This document shows, piece by piece, positions 10,146-20,904 of a stretch of 64,000 bases of DNA. Source of the DNA: Candidatus Methanobinarius endosymbioticus. GTDB lineage: Archaea > Methanobacteriota > Methanobacteria > Methanobacteriales > Methanobacteriaceae. The notes under the pieces were generated by a model, which was not told the DNA's origin, did not search any database, and saw only the letters and a program-made list of their open reading frames with translations. The DNA lies in assembly GCA_003315655.1 (NCBI GenBank), contig NIZT01000010.1:1-64000 (forward strand). Direction: 5' to 3'. A program made the position numbers and the translations under genes. Each line of letters begins with the position of its first letter. Position 1 is the first letter of the stretch.

Positions 10146-10978
10146 TATTTTAAGCCAAGTATTTCAGATAAAGGAGTTCTTTTTTTTATTTCAGAGAGGA
10201 TTTGAGCTTCATTTTTTTTTATTTCTAATATTTTTATCATAACTTCACAAAATAGCTCTTTTGGTACATGAACTACTCCACTTTCATCTCCAAAAATGAA
10301 ATCTCCAGTTTGAATATTAGTTTTTGGTTTAGTTTCAATTTCAATCGATATATTAGTTTTTCCTAAACCTAATGCATTTCCTGCATTAGGGGCTGTTTCT
10401 TTGGCAAATACTGGATATTCAAAATTTTTAACAAAATCTATGTCTCGTGTTGCTCCATAAATAACAGTTCCGGCTAAACCTTTTTCATAAGAACAACTAG
10501 AAGTTAATTCTCCCCAAACGGCAGATTTACCTCCACTAGTTTTTATAAATAAGATATTTCCTTTTTTAGCTTCATCAATTCCATATAAAGGAGTTCCCCA
10601 GTCATCAGAAGAAGTATAAACTGTATAAACTATTCCATATGCCTTTTTTCCATTAATAGATTTTATTCCCTCTAAAACTCCGCTTCTTTTACTTATTTTT
10701 GACATTGCATCAGAAATTTGACAAGAAGAAGTATTGTCCAATAATTTTTTTAGGTTTTTAAAACCAAATTCTCTTTTAATATCTAGTTTTTTATCGTGTT
10801 GAGGATTTCTTTGCTTTTCATGGGAGTTAGTAGTGTTTGCAAGATCTAGATTGTCAATATCAAAATCTTCTCTACAAACTTTTATTTCTCCCACTTTCAC
10901 TGTTTTTTTATTTTTCAAGTATTTTTTCTGAGATAGCTGTTTTAATAAAGTTTTTGAAGATAATTTTGATTTTTCCAT
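10145..10978 (-). CDS. RraA-like aldolase/decarboxylase-fold protein
   Basis: This is a 277-residue protein. From about residue 80 the sequence follows the RraA fold: SCQISDAMSKISKRSGVLEG, then AVWGELTSSCSYEKGLAGTVIYGATRDID with the RD pair, and FIFGDESGVVHVP. RraA-fold proteins include 4-hydroxy-4-methyl-2-oxoglutarate aldolases, oxaloacetate decarboxylases and RNase E inhibitors. An archaeon lacks RNase E of the bacterial type, so an enzyme is more likely. The charged N-terminal 80 residues are an extension of unknown role. It is first in a two-gene operon with the UPF0104 protein. Confidence 0.75.
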   Translation of the reverse strand: MEKSKLSSKTLLKQLSQKKYLKNKKTVKVGEIKVCREDFDIDNLDLANTTNSHEKQRNPQHDKKLDIKREFGFKNLKKLLDNTSSCQISDAMSKISKRSGVLEGIKSINGKKAYGIVYTVYTSSDDWGTPLYGIDEAKKGNILFIKTSGGKSAVWGELTSSCSYEKGLAGTVIYGATRDIDFVKNFEYPVFAKETAPNAGNALGLGKTNISIEIETKPKTNIQTGDFIFGDESGVVHVPKELFCEVMIKILEIKKNEAQILSEIKKRTPLSEILGLK

Positions 10979-12379
10979 TTTAACACCAATCTAATATATT
11001 TTCTAGATTTTATCATTGATATTATTTTAATTTCTATATTTTAATTAAATAATATTAATTTATTATATTATTCTGACTACTAATATACAATTTATTATAT
11101 AATTATTATAATTAAAGTATATTACTACAACATTTACTTATTTACTAATATAACTATAATACTTTACATTAAAATATGATTTCTATAAAATATTTTTTAA
11201 TGTTTAACTTAGAGAATATTTACTATGATGGGTGAAAATATACAATTTTATATAGTAGTAAAAATATAATATTATTTCAGATACTAATCATTAATCATCA
11301 CATGCTCAAATTAGAACTTTAATTTATTAAATAATTATCAATTCAAATTACAAATCAATATTAAATAAAATGGCTAAATTATTTTCATGATCGTATATAA
11401 TACATATATAATAATTAATCGGCCATATCATTAAATACAGTATCAAAGAATTAATTTGTAATAAAAATATAAAGAATAATATTAAAAGAATATATAAAAT
11501 TTGTTATATTAGTAAATAGTAATAATTATTTCATTAAATTCTATTAAAATATTATTGATTTATATTCACATATAGATAATAGATTTAAATAAAAATAAGG
11601 AAATTAAATATGGATTAATATATTAATTATAATAATTATTTAATCGTTAAATATGTAAATTTTTCATTAATGATTTATAATAAAGATCCTCCCATATAAA
11701 TATACAATAATCAATAGAGGATCATAATGTTGGAAATATTTTAAATAAATAATATAAAGACAATTAGTAATAAAAATAATTAATAAAATAGGATATCTAA
11801 TAATAAATTCTTAATAATATTATAAAAATATTATTTGGATATTAATTAATACAAAAATTATATTAATCCGATTATTCTTATTAAGCTCTTTTTTTAATGT
11901 GGTACAGTTGCATATGTTTAACCCATTTATTCATTGATGTTTTCATTGTTTAATGAATATAATAGTTATTGGTTTTCATTGCAATTTTATTAAATTTACA
12001 AGTATAATTTATGCAATAACGTTGCAATCTATGATTGTATATTAAAAAAGATAATTATACATTAATACTTAAAGTAATAACTATTAAGTAATAGTTAAAT
12101 TATTATATAAATCATTCTCCTTCGAGTTTTTGTAAAACTCATAGTAAAAATTATTTGTAAATATGTCTATGAAAACATAACAATACAAAAAATAATACTA
12201 ATTACAATTTGAAGAAAATTCATTATTAATAGAAAATTCATTATAATTAGTTAGTTAAGGAAATGTGATTATCATATGTATGGTCAATATAAATTAGAAC
12301 CATATTTCTAAAATATAATTGTAGATAAGTAAATTATCCCTGCAAGTACATTAAGTATCTAATTTAATGGAGGCTTAAC
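10979..12379. other. 1.4 kb AT-rich region without genes
   Basis: No open frame has coding character on either strand. Visible structure is limited to two hairpins: GATCCTC at 11685-11691 with GAGGATC at 11717-11723, and GAGTTTT-TGT-AAAACTC at 12124-12140. There is also a TCGGCC hexamer at 11419-11424, in AT-rich arms, that recalls the core of archaeal dif. The last 100 bases should carry the dnaG promoter. It could be old pseudogene sequence decayed beyond recognition. Confidence 0.5.
12124..12140. repeat. perfect inverted repeat (7 bp stem, 3 base loop)
   Basis: GAGTTTT, loop TGT, then AAAACTC. The hairpin stands about 240 bases upstream of dnaG in otherwise featureless DNA. It may be a regulator site or a transcript hairpin, or chance in AT-rich sequence. 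Confidence 0.35.
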
Positions 12380-13513
12380 ATGGGAAAAGGAATCGAAGAA
12401 TTAACTACTACAAAGTACCTTATTCACGCACAAATTAATGCAAATGGAATCGTTGAAAAACCTGATGTTGTCGGAGCTGTTTTTGGTCAAACTGAAGGTC
12501 TTTTAAGCAATGACTTAGATTTAAGAGAACTTCAAAAAACTGGAAGAATAGGAAGAATAAAAGTAATAATTCATTCTAATGGTGGAAGAGCAAAAGGTGA
12601 AATTGTAATTCCTTCTAGTTTAGATAGGATTGAGACTGCCATATTATCAGCATCTTTAGAGACAATAAATAGAGTTGGGCCATGTGAAGCTCATATTAAA
12701 ACTGTTAAAGTAGAGGATGTTAGAGCTGTTAAACGAGAACAAGTTGTAAATCGTGCAAAAGAGATTTATAAAGGCATGATGGAGAAAGTCACTCCTGAAA
12801 GCATGAAAATGATTGAAGAAGTCAAAGAAGCTATGAGAATTCATGAGATTTCTGAATATGGTGATGAAAAGCTTCCAGCTGGACCTAGTATTCATACTTC
12901 TGATGCAATTATAGTGGTTGAAGGAAGATCTGACGTTCTCAATTTATTAAAATATGGTATTAAAAATACAGTAGCTGTTGAAGGAGTCAATGTTCCTAAC
13001 ATTGTAGCAGATTTAACTAAAAATAAAACAGTCACAGCATTTTTTGATGGAGATCGTGGTGGAGAATTAATATTGAAGGAACTTATGCAAGTTGGAGAAG
13101 TTGATTATATAACAAGGGCTCCAAAGGGCAAAGAAGTTGAAGAACTTAAAAAAGAAGAAGTCATGATAGCACTTCGTGATAAAGTTCCTATAGAACAATA
13201 TTTTGCTAATGCTAAACCTAAAGTTAAAGATAAAGTTTCTTTAATGAGAAATATACTAAGAGATTTAGAAGGGACTGGAAGTGCTGAAATATTAGATGAT
13301 GCTTTAAATATATTACATGAAGTTAAAGTTGAAAAATTATATGATGAACTCAAAGCTGCAAATAAAGAGGCTTACTCTGTAATATTTGATGGAGTAGTAA
13401 GTCAAAGACTTGTAGATATTTCTGTGTCTAAAGGAATTAGAAATTTAGTTGCTTTTAAAGCAAGTGAAATTGTTAAAAGACCAGATAAACTCAGAATTAT
13501 TACAATCAATTAA
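12380..13513 (+). CDS. dnaG: archaeal DnaG-like primase/exosome subunit
   Basis: This 377-residue protein has an N-terminal archaeal DnaG region (TTKYLIHAQINANGIVEKPD, then RIKVIIHSNGGRAKGE). A TOPRIM domain follows from about residue 175: IIVVEGRSDVLNLLKYG carries the catalytic glutamate, and AFFDGDRGGELIL carries the DxD-type metal site. Archaeal DnaG can make primers but is best known as an RNA-binding part of the exosome. GGAGG lies ten bases before the ATG. The length is at the short end of what I recall for the family. It stands alone, with long gaps on both sides. Confidence 0.93.
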   Translation: MGKGIEELTTTKYLIHAQINANGIVEKPDVVGAVFGQTEGLLSNDLDLRELQKTGRIGRIKVIIHSNGGRAKGEIVIPSSLDRIETAILSASLETINRVGPCEAHIKTVKVEDVRAVKREQVVNRAKEIYKGMMEKVTPESMKMIEEVKEAMRIHEISEYGDEKLPAGPSIHTSDAIIVVEGRSDVLNLLKYGIKNTVAVEGVNVPNIVADLTKNKTVTAFFDGDRGGELILKELMQVGEVDYITRAPKGKEVEELKKEEVMIALRDKVPIEQYFANAKPKVKDKVSLMRNILRDLEGTGSAEILDDALNILHEVKVEKLYDELKAANKEAYSVIFDGVVSQRLVDISVSKGIRNLVAFKASEIVKRPDKLRIITIN

Positions 13514-14407
13514 TTTCATTTAATTATTTTATTCTTATTATTTTTTTTATTTTTTTATTTTTACTTTTTAATTTACTTTTAATTAAATATCTTCATATTA
13601 TATTAATAAAATTATTATTGTCATTACTTTATAAGAGAAATTTTATATACTAGTAAATGTCTATTATATATTTGAGAATATCCTATTAATAATATTTAAT
13701 TAATTTTATAAAAATTATATTTGTTATACACTTATATAACATTGAAAACTTTAACGAAAAATTAATGAAAAAATTTAATCATTTATATGAAAATTGTAAA
13801 TTAACTACTATAATTTGATAAAGTTAAAATATAACATTATAAATACTCATTTCAAAAATAGTTGAATATTCTTTTATAAGTATATCAAAAATGAAAATAA
13901 ATAGTCGTAACCAATAATATAATTAATAATAAGTTAAAAACAGTAAAAAAGAAAAATTAACATGAAAAAAATTCACCAATGACATTATATAATTGTATAA
14001 CGAATTATTTTTTTATTAATGAGTAAAAAGTTAGTTAAAATAATTTATCTGGTATATCTATCGTTTAATTTTCTCTTAAATAATGAAAATAATAGCAAGT
14101 ACTCATTTAAAAGTTTAATCATCCGATTCATGATTATTTTTAGATTACATAATTTTATTGATAGTAATTTAATTATATATTAGTCAATTAGCTAAAAAGA
14201 CACTCTACAAAAATTTAAACAGTTATAATTAGTATATGTCCCTAAAAATTCAAGTAATATTAAACCAAATATTTATAAGTTTTTTACATCATTAAAGTTA
14301 ACTATATTAATTAGATATTATATATTATATTATCATAAATGATCATTGATTTATAATTTTTAAAATTTCTTGAATTATCTTTAAAATTTCTTTTTTGTTT
14401 TTTTTAG
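13514..14407. other. 900-base gap between dnaG and xerA
   Basis: T-rich runs at about 13528-13560 probably end the dnaG transcript. The rest is AT-rich with no open frame, no GC-rich RNA and no clear repeat. The bases just before 14408 are T-rich and lack a good ribosome binding site for xerA. Confidence 0.45.
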
Positions 14408-15415
14408 ATGTGTGTGAATAAAATGGATGAATATTCTGAAATTAACCAAATTAAAACTTCCAAAAAATGGTTTGACCCTCCAAATAATGATTTGCCTGCA
14501 TATGATGCGAATGGGGAAATGATAAGCATTTTAGAAATTCACGATTTTCCTGATATGATTGAAGAATATCTAATAGAACTTGACATTAGAAATTATTCTC
14601 AAAATACAATAAAAACTTATAGATCCATAATTAAAAATTTTCATGAATATTTATTATCTGATAAAGAGTTATATGATGAAAGAAGATTTTTAAGAAGCTT
14701 TAAAAAATATATTCAATATTTAAAAAGAGATAGATCTGTTTCTCAAAATTATATTTATCTTGTGACGGTTGTTTCAAAGAAATTTCTTGAATTTAATGGA
14801 TTATATTTTTTAGATGAAGTAAAAGCTCCTAAAAGAACAAAATCTCTACCAAAATCTCTAAATGAGACAGAGGTAAAACAACTAATCAATGCATTTGATC
14901 ATGAATTGTATTGTGAAAATAATTTCAAGACTAAAACTAGGCTTAGAAATAAACTTGTTTTAACATTGCTTTATTCTTCAGGGTTAAGGGTTTCTGAACT
15001 TGTTTCTCTTATAACTAATGATATAGATCTTGAAGAACGTACTATGAGAATAAGAGGTAAAGGAGATAAAGATAGAGTAGTACTCTTTGATATTGATTCT
15101 AACATTTTACTTGAGGAATATTTATCTTCTAGAGAATCGGCTAGCGATTATTTATTTGTAAATAGATTAGACAATCCACTAACCACTCGATATATTCAAG
15201 TCATGATAAAAAATTATGCTGAAAAAGCAGGAATTAATAAAAGAGTCACTCCTCATATTTTAAGACATTCTTTTGCAACTCATCTTCTTAAAAATGGGGT
15301 AGATATTAGAGCAATTCAACAATTATTGGGACATTCTAATTTATCTACTACTCAAATATATACTAGTGTTGATATGGGAACACTTAAAAGTGTTTATGAT
15401 AAAGCTAGAATGTAA
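14408..15415 (+). CDS. xerA: tyrosine recombinase XerA
   Basis: This 335-residue site-specific recombinase has a SAM-like DNA-binding N-terminal domain (about residues 45-140) and a complete catalytic domain. Catalytic residues are R194 (SSGLRVSEL), K218 (RGKGDKDR), H283 and R286 ([11 protein letters not shown]), H309 (LLGHSNLS) and Y318 (QIYTSV). Archaeal XerA resolves chromosome dimers at dif. The conserved part starts well after residue 40, so the first 40 residues may be an extension or the real start may be the ATG at residue 6. No ribosome binding site decides between them. No phage genes surround it, which favours the housekeeping role. Confidence 0.9.
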   Translation: MCVNKMDEYSEINQIKTSKKWFDPPNNDLPAYDANGEMISILEIHDFPDMIEEYLIELDIRNYSQNTIKTYRSIIKNFHEYLLSDKELYDERRFLRSFKKYIQYLKRDRSVSQNYIYLVTVVSKKFLEFNGLYFLDEVKAPKRTKSLPKSLNETEVKQLINAFDHELYCENNFKTKTRLRNKLVLTLLYSSGLRVSELVSLITNDIDLEERTMRIRGKGDKDRVVLFDIDSNILLEEYLSSRESASDYLFVNRLDNPLTTRYIQVMIKNYAEKAGINKRVTPHILRHSFATHLLKNGVDIRAIQQLLGHSNLSTTQIYTSVDMGTLKSVYDKARM

Positions 15416-15569
15416 TTATCATAGAATAATTTATTTTTTACATACTTTTTTTATTTTTGCCTATTCAATGAAAAATTTAAATGGTAAATAATATATAGTA
15501 GTTAGTTCCTATTTTAATATATTTATAGATAATCATGGATATAGAATAGTCATATTTTCTCAAATATAA

Positions 15570-16893
15570 GTAAATGCAAACCATTTGATTTCTATATTTG
15601 ATAATGGAGGTGTAGGAGCTTATATTTCTTTGTCTAACTCTATTTATCGGGGATATATGGAATGGACTACTATGTCTAATAATAAAGGAGGAGGAATTAT
15701 TTTGATCGACTCTGAAACTTTACAAATCCATACTAGTTGGTTTTATAATAATAAAGGTGAGGGTGGTCTTGTGCTAAGTAATTCTTCCAATGTGTCTATT
15801 TGAGGATAATGTTTTTGTTGGAAATAATGTTGGTCTTAGCTTATATTCTTCAGATAATAATTCTATTTATAATAATGTTTTTGAGAATAATAATAAGGGT
15901 ATAGTTATTGATTCAGTTAATAATACTGCTTTTTCCAATTCTATTATTGGTGGTGATGAGGGAATTGTTATTTATGAAATAAAAAACATTATAAAAGATA
16001 ATATTCTTTTTAATATTAAAAATATTGGTATTAGTATTTATAGTCATGAAAATGTTGTGAAAAATAACACGATATTTGGTGTTAAGGAGTATGCTGTTAA
16101 TTTGTTTGCTTTTGGTAATAATGTGACTTATAATTTTCTTAAAAATAATTATAGGGGTTTATATATTAATGCTGATGAGAATTTATTTGTTTATAATAAT
16201 ATAACTGGATCTAAATATAATGGTATTGTTGTTGTAGGTTCTTTAAATATTATTGAAAACAATAAGATTGCTGGGTCTGGCAATTATACTGATATTGGTT
16301 TAACTGGATCTTATAATACAATTAGTAGAAATGACATTAGTAAATTTAAGAATGGAATTTATATAAATGGTCATAGGAATCTTGTTTATATTAATAAGAT
16401 TAATGTTAAATCTACTGGTATTTCACTAAAAGGAAACTATAATCTTATATTAAAAAACACTATTACATGTAATAATTTAGGGATTTCAGTAAATGGTCAT
16501 AGTCATAATGTCAATAGTAATAAAGTTATATCTAAGTCTTCTGGTTTAAAATTAAATGGGAATAAAAATAAAATTGTTTCTAATAATATCAAATTTAGGA
16601 TTAATGATATTATTATTCATGATAATCGGAATTCATTTTCTAAAAATCAAATTAGTGGAAATAAAAAATATGGATTACCCTTTTCGGATAAAAATAAGAT
16701 TTCTAAAAATATGAATAATAAAAATAAACATCATGGAATTAAGGTTAATGGTAATGTAGATCGTTTGTGTGGTATTCATGGTTTGAAGATTGCAGGTGGT
16801 CCTAATATTGTCACTAATAACAAATTAGGTAAATTATCTAATAAGAAAATTTGTGTATATGGTTATAAAAATAAAATTAGAAAAAATAAATAA
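15570..16893 (+). pseudogene. broken surface adhesin-like protein with beta-helix repeats
   Basis: Two overlapping frames belong together. The first is open from 15570 to 15803 (GGVGAYISLSNS to SNVSI), the second runs from 15790 to 16893. The product is a long series of short repeats such as NNVFENNNKGIVIDS and NTIFGVKEYAVNLFAFGNN, typical of NosD-type parallel beta-helices in methanogen adhesin-like proteins. A signal peptide, a proper start and a C-terminal anchor are missing, so the gene is truncated at both ends as well as frameshifted near 15790. It directly follows xerA. Such proteins normally sit on the cell surface and contact other cells. Confidence 0.8.
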
Positions 16894-16898
16894 TTTTT

Positions 16899-16927
16899 AA
16901 AAAAAGAAATTTTTCTTTTTTTCTTTT
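16899..16927 (+). terminator. hairpin plus T-run after the adhesin remnant
   Basis: AAAAAGAAA at 16901-16909 can pair with TTTCTTTTT at 16912-16920, followed by more T residues. The stem is weak because it is mostly A-T, but the T-rich tail would suffice for archaeal termination. Confidence 0.4.
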
Positions 16928-17030
16928 TAAATTATTAATAACATTTCTAAATGTTAAAATATAAAAATAATTATTAATAGGAATAATTTTCTCAATTTTT
17001 AATAAAGAAAAGAATAATAAGGGATTTAAA

Positions 17031-17906
17031 TGATTAATAAATTTAAAATTAGCATATTAATGTTAATATTAGTTGTATTTTGTACAATAATATTTGTAGC
17101 TTCTGTTAATACATGTGGAGTTGATGGGCCTCTCCAGGTCTAGTAGATGAAGGTAGTAAGATATATTATCATAAATTTAATCAATATAAAGTTAATTGGG
17201 TTACTAATTCATATCCTTATTCTAAACATGAAGATGATATAAGAGAAATTTATTTTGAATATAAAATAGTATCCAAGAATTCTAAAATTGTTAAAGGATC
17301 TGGATCTGTATTTATAGAAAAACTTAAAAAATAGATTAAGATGGGAATCTTATTCTACATCAGAAAAAGTAACCTATAAAAAAAATAAGTTAAATGCTAA
17401 AGATTATTATTGGAATGTTTATCGACCAAATATGTTCAAAACTATAAAAAACCAATGATTGTTATTAAATATTATATCGAGGGTGGTTCTACATCTTATA
17501 AAAAGATTACTAAAATTGATTATGATAATTTATGTATATTCAAAAAACAAGTTAAAATGGAAAACTTATTCTTATAGTTCTTTGAGAATAACTATTGATT
17601 TGGAATATATTGGTCAATATCATGATTATAATAGTTATTACAATTATGGAACAGTCAATATAAAAAATAGGTAAAAATAAACTGAAAATATCTAGTACTG
17701 GTCTTGAAAGAGTTGATGGAAGTATTATAAAAGATAAAAATCAATATATAAAAACTAAATTAAGCCCTAAAAGATATTATATAAAAATCTTTAAATCAGA
17801 AATGGTAAAAAATATTATTTTTCATGATTTAATTATATTTTTTATCATATTCGTTTATTATAATTTTTTCTCTAATCGGGTTGATAAGAAATATATAATA
17901 TATTAA
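17031..17906 (+). pseudogene. broken gene for a secreted protein of unknown family
   Basis: The ATG at 17031 follows AAGGGAT and begins a signal-like helix (FKISILMLILVVFCTIIFVAS), but the frame stops at about 17142. The following frames continue one after another: GLVDEGSKIYYHKFNQYKV, then LRWESYSTSEKVTYKKN, then LKWKTYSYSSLRITIDLEY, then GLERVDGSIIKDKN with a hydrophobic C-terminus ending at 17906. At least four frame changes are needed. The segments LRWESYS and LKWKTYS suggest an internal repeat. I do not recognise the family. It lies next to the broken adhesin and has probably decayed with it. Confidence 0.65.
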
Positions 17907-17957
17907 TTTCAATAGTTTTTTATATTATAGCTAATCAATAGTATTCATTGGTAAAAT

Positions 17958-19361
17958 ATGACTAATACAATTATATTCAATATTGCAATTTTAGCTGGAA
18001 AACTTGCTTACTTTATTTTACAAATTACTGGGAGACAAGGAACAGCTTTACCTGGAAAAGTAGCTATAAAAATATGTCCTGATATTTTAGGGGATTTAAC
18101 TAAAAGATGTAATAAAATTGTTGTTATCACTGGAACAAACGGTAAAACAACCACTAATAATTTAATAAATCATATTATTGGTGGAAAATATGAAAATTTA
18201 GTTTCTAATCTTAAAGGAGCTAATATGATTCAAGGGGTTGTGACTTCTTTTGTAGTAAACACGAAAAGTAGCTATGATTGGGGAATATTTGAAGTAGATG
18301 AAGGATCTATTCCAGATGTAACTCATTTTATCTCTCCAGATCATGTTGCTTTAACAAATTTTTTTAGAGATCAACTGGATAGATATGGGGAAGTTGAAAA
18401 TACAATAAAAATGGTTTATGATGCACTAAAAACTGTTGATTCTACAATTATCCTTAATGGAGATGATCCGTCTACAGTTCAATTTAATAAGTTATCAAAC
18501 AATAAAATTTATTATGGTTTCAATAAAAATCAATTTTCTAAATCTAATCATGATGTAGCTGAAGCTATATTTTGTAAAAATTGTGGGAATCGTTTAAATT
18601 ATGAATTTATTAGTTATGGTAATATTGGGTGTTATTATTGTGAAAATTGTGGATCTAAACGTCCAAATTTAAATTATGTTGCCCAATCAATATATATTAA
18701 TGATAATAATTATGAATTTGATTTAAAAATTAATATGGGGAACGATGATAAAAATTCTCTTAATAATGATGAAACTATTGAAAAAGGATTTGTATTTAAA
18801 TATATGGGAATATACAATATATATAATTGTTTAGCAGCTATTTCTCTTTGTTTATCTGAAAATTTTGATATTCAATTTGTTAAAAATCAGATAGAAAATT
18901 TTGATTATAAATTAGGAAGAATGGAAACTATAAATTTTCCAGATAAAAATGTAGTATTAGTTCTTTCAAAAAATCCTGTTGGTTTAAGTGAAGTTTTTCA
19001 TGCTTTTTCTTATGATGAAGAACCAAAATCATTGATGTTTTTAATAAATGATACTCATGCAGATGGAAAAGATATTTCTTGGATTTGGGATGCTGATTTT
19101 GAACAAATAACTGATATAAAAAATATAAAATCATTTTATTGTTCAGGAACTAGAGCTAATGAGGCTGCTTTAAGATTAAAATATGCTGGTTTTGACATTG
19201 CTAAAATCAAAATACATGTTTCAAAAGATGAAGGAGATTTTAATTATCCTATAAATGAGATGTTATCAGAAAATGTAAAATCATATGTTATTGGAACATT
19301 TACAGCAACTCCAGAAGCAAGAAAGATTTTATTATCTGAAAAAGCTAAATCTGAAATATAA
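17958..19361 (+). CDS. murT: MurT-like Mur ligase subunit (DUF1727)
   Basis: This 467-residue Mur ligase homolog has the ATP-binding loop GTNGKTTT at residues 59-66 and a MurT-type zinc ribbon with C206, C209, C228 and C231. The C-terminal DUF1727 domain contains LSKNPVGLSEVFHAFS. In Gram-positive bacteria MurT works with GatD to amidate glutamate of lipid II. The gatD homolog follows 54 bases downstream on the same strand. Methanobacteriales make pseudomurein, so a matching amidation of its peptide or lipid precursor is the likely role. That is inference. The gene is intact. Confidence 0.88.
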   Translation: MTNTIIFNIAILAGKLAYFILQITGRQGTALPGKVAIKICPDILGDLTKRCNKIVVITGTNGKTTTNNLINHIIGGKYENLVSNLKGANMIQGVVTSFVVNTKSSYDWGIFEVDEGSIPDVTHFISPDHVALTNFFRDQLDRYGEVENTIKMVYDALKTVDSTIILNGDDPSTVQFNKLSNNKIYYGFNKNQFSKSNHDVAEAIFCKNCGNRLNYEFISYGNIGCYYCENCGSKRPNLNYVAQSIYINDNNYEFDLKINMGNDDKNSLNNDETIEKGFVFKYMGIYNIYNCLAAISLCLSENFDIQFVKNQIENFDYKLGRMETINFPDKNVVLVLSKNPVGLSEVFHAFSYDEEPKSLMFLINDTHADGKDISWIWDADFEQITDIKNIKSFYCSGTRANEAALRLKYAGFDIAKIKIHVSKDEGDFNYPINEMLSENVKSYVIGTFTATPEARKILLSEKAKSEI

Positions 19362-19415
19362 TGAATGAAATATAGTAAATTAAAATAGTAAATGAAATAT
19401 AATAAGTGAATTGAT

Positions 19416-20192
19416 ATGAAACTTGAAATAGTCAATATGTATCCAGATATTTTGAATTTATATGGGGACATAGGAAATCTGATTTGCATTAAAAAAAGAT
19501 GTGAATGGAGAGGAATTGAAGTCGATGTAAAAGATTTTACTATTGATAAAGAACTTGATTTTCAAAATTTTGACATGGTTTTAATTGGTGGAGGATCTGA
19601 TAATGGTCAAAATATCATTTCAAATCATATCTTAGATCAAAGAAATTCTCTAGAAACATTTATTGAGGATGAAAAAGTACTTTTAGCTATCTGTGGTAGC
19701 CATCAAATGTTTGGAAATTATTATGTTAATCCTTATAATGAAAAAATTCCTTGTCTTGAAATTTTTGATATTGAAACTAAAAGTAGAAAGGATAGATTAA
19801 CAGGAAATATATTAATTTCAAATAATTTAAAATCAAATTCTATCTTTGATTCTGTATCTACTCATGATTTTAATGATATCATTGGTTTTGAAAATCATGG
19901 TGGTAGGACCTATCATAGCTATGACACTTTAGGAGATGTTCAAGTAGGTCATGGAAATAATGGTGAAGATGGAAAAGAAGGCATGTTATATAAAAATTTC
20001 ATTGGTAGCTATTTACATGGGCCTATCTTATCTAAAAACCCCCATCTTGCTGATATCATGATTTTTAATGCTTTGAAAAATAAATATGATATTGATGATA
20101 TAAAAAAAAGTATTTTAGAAATTAATTATATAGATGATTCAATTGAAATTAATGCTCATAATAACATGAAACAAAAAATATTAAAATTATAA
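19416..20192 (+). CDS. gatD: GatD-like glutamine amidotransferase
   Basis: This 258-residue class I-type glutaminase belongs to the CobB/CobQ-like group. It begins LEIVNMYPDILNLYGDIGN. The catalytic cysteine is C93 in AICGSHQMFG, and a histidine (H201) is in GSYLHGPILSKNP. GatD supplies ammonia from glutamine to MurT. Order and spacing (murT then gatD) match the bacterial operon. No strong ribosome binding site precedes the ATG, so translation may depend on murT. It ends close to a 330-base gap before gar1. Confidence 0.88.
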   Translation: MKLEIVNMYPDILNLYGDIGNLICIKKRCEWRGIEVDVKDFTIDKELDFQNFDMVLIGGGSDNGQNIISNHILDQRNSLETFIEDEKVLLAICGSHQMFGNYYVNPYNEKIPCLEIFDIETKSRKDRLTGNILISNNLKSNSIFDSVSTHDFNDIIGFENHGGRTYHSYDTLGDVQVGHGNNGEDGKEGMLYKNFIGSYLHGPILSKNPHLADIMIFNALKNKYDIDDIKKSILEINYIDDSIEINAHNNMKQKILKL

Positions 20193-20520
20193 ATTATTCT
20201 ATTTATATGTATAAAGTTTGTATTTTTATAGTTTAATTTACTTTTTATTAATATTTTTATAAAATTTATATTTATAAATTTTTTAATGTTGCTTTAAAGC
20301 ATGTTCATATTGTATATATCATTTATTTAATATAGTGGTTGCACTATTGAATAATTACCTTGAATACATTATTTGTTTGTTGTTTTTCGGTTTTAATTTA
20401 ATAGTAAATTATTTAAATAATTATTGTTAATTATATATAATATTATCGTAAACTTTATATAGTAGAAACACTAGACTATATATGTGATATAATAACTGTT
20501 TTATTTTTAAGTTTGATTTT
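20193..20520. promoter_or_regulatory. gap with probable gar1 promoter
   Basis: AT-rich sequence without an open frame. AAACTTTATATAG at about 20450-20462 is a good archaeal TATA box with a purine-rich element just before it, some 60 bases before the gar1 ATG. A GCTTTAAAGC palindrome lies at about 20291. Confidence 0.5.
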
Positions 20521-20904
20521 ATGAAATTTTTAGGAAACATTTCTCATTTATCTAATTCTGGAAGATTAATAGCTAGATCTTCACAATCTCCTCCAACAGG
20601 AGCTTCTGTTTTTAGTAATGACAAAAAGAAGATAGGTAAAATCGTTGAAATTTTTGGTCCTACAAAAGAACCATATATATCTATTGGAATTTTTAAATCT
20701 ATTGATTCTGAAAATTTTAAAGATAGATTTGGAGAAGATCTTTTTGTATCAGAAAATCCTAAAAATAAAAAAGATAATCGAAAAAATAATAATAAAAATA
20801 ACAAAAAATACAATAAAAATAATAGAAACAATAATAAAAACAGTAAAAGCAACAATAAAAACAAAAGTAATAGAAGAGGCAAAAATAGATCTACAAAAAA
20901 TTGA
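20521..20904 (+). CDS. gar1: H/ACA ribonucleoprotein subunit Gar1
   Basis: This 127-residue protein has an archaeal Gar1 core of about 80 residues: MKFLGNISHLSNSGRLIARS, SVFSNDKKKIGKIVEIFGP and PYISIGIF, a small beta barrel that binds Cbf5 in the RNA-guided pseudouridylation complex. The last 45 residues are almost only asparagine, lysine, serine and arginine, replacing the RGG tails of eukaryotic Gar1, and may bind RNA. gar1 is followed on the same strand by the TFB gene, a neighbourhood I recall from other archaea. Confidence 0.88.
   Translation: MKFLGNISHLSNSGRLIARSSQSPPTGASVFSNDKKKIGKIVEIFGPTKEPYISIGIFKSIDSENFKDRFGEDLFVSENPKNKKDNRKNNNKNNKKYNKNNRNNNKNSKSNNKNKSNRRGKNRSTKN

Noticed and set aside
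14408-15415. XerA as the integrase of a provirus or integrated element
   Set aside because: There are no phage or plasmid genes around it, no tRNA target beside it and no flanking direct repeats that I can see. Its sequence fits the housekeeping recombinase.
20544-20882. A leucine/phenylalanine-rich open frame opposite gar1
   Set aside because: It is the mirror image of the Asn/Lys tail of Gar1 (AAN codons read backwards), not a gene.
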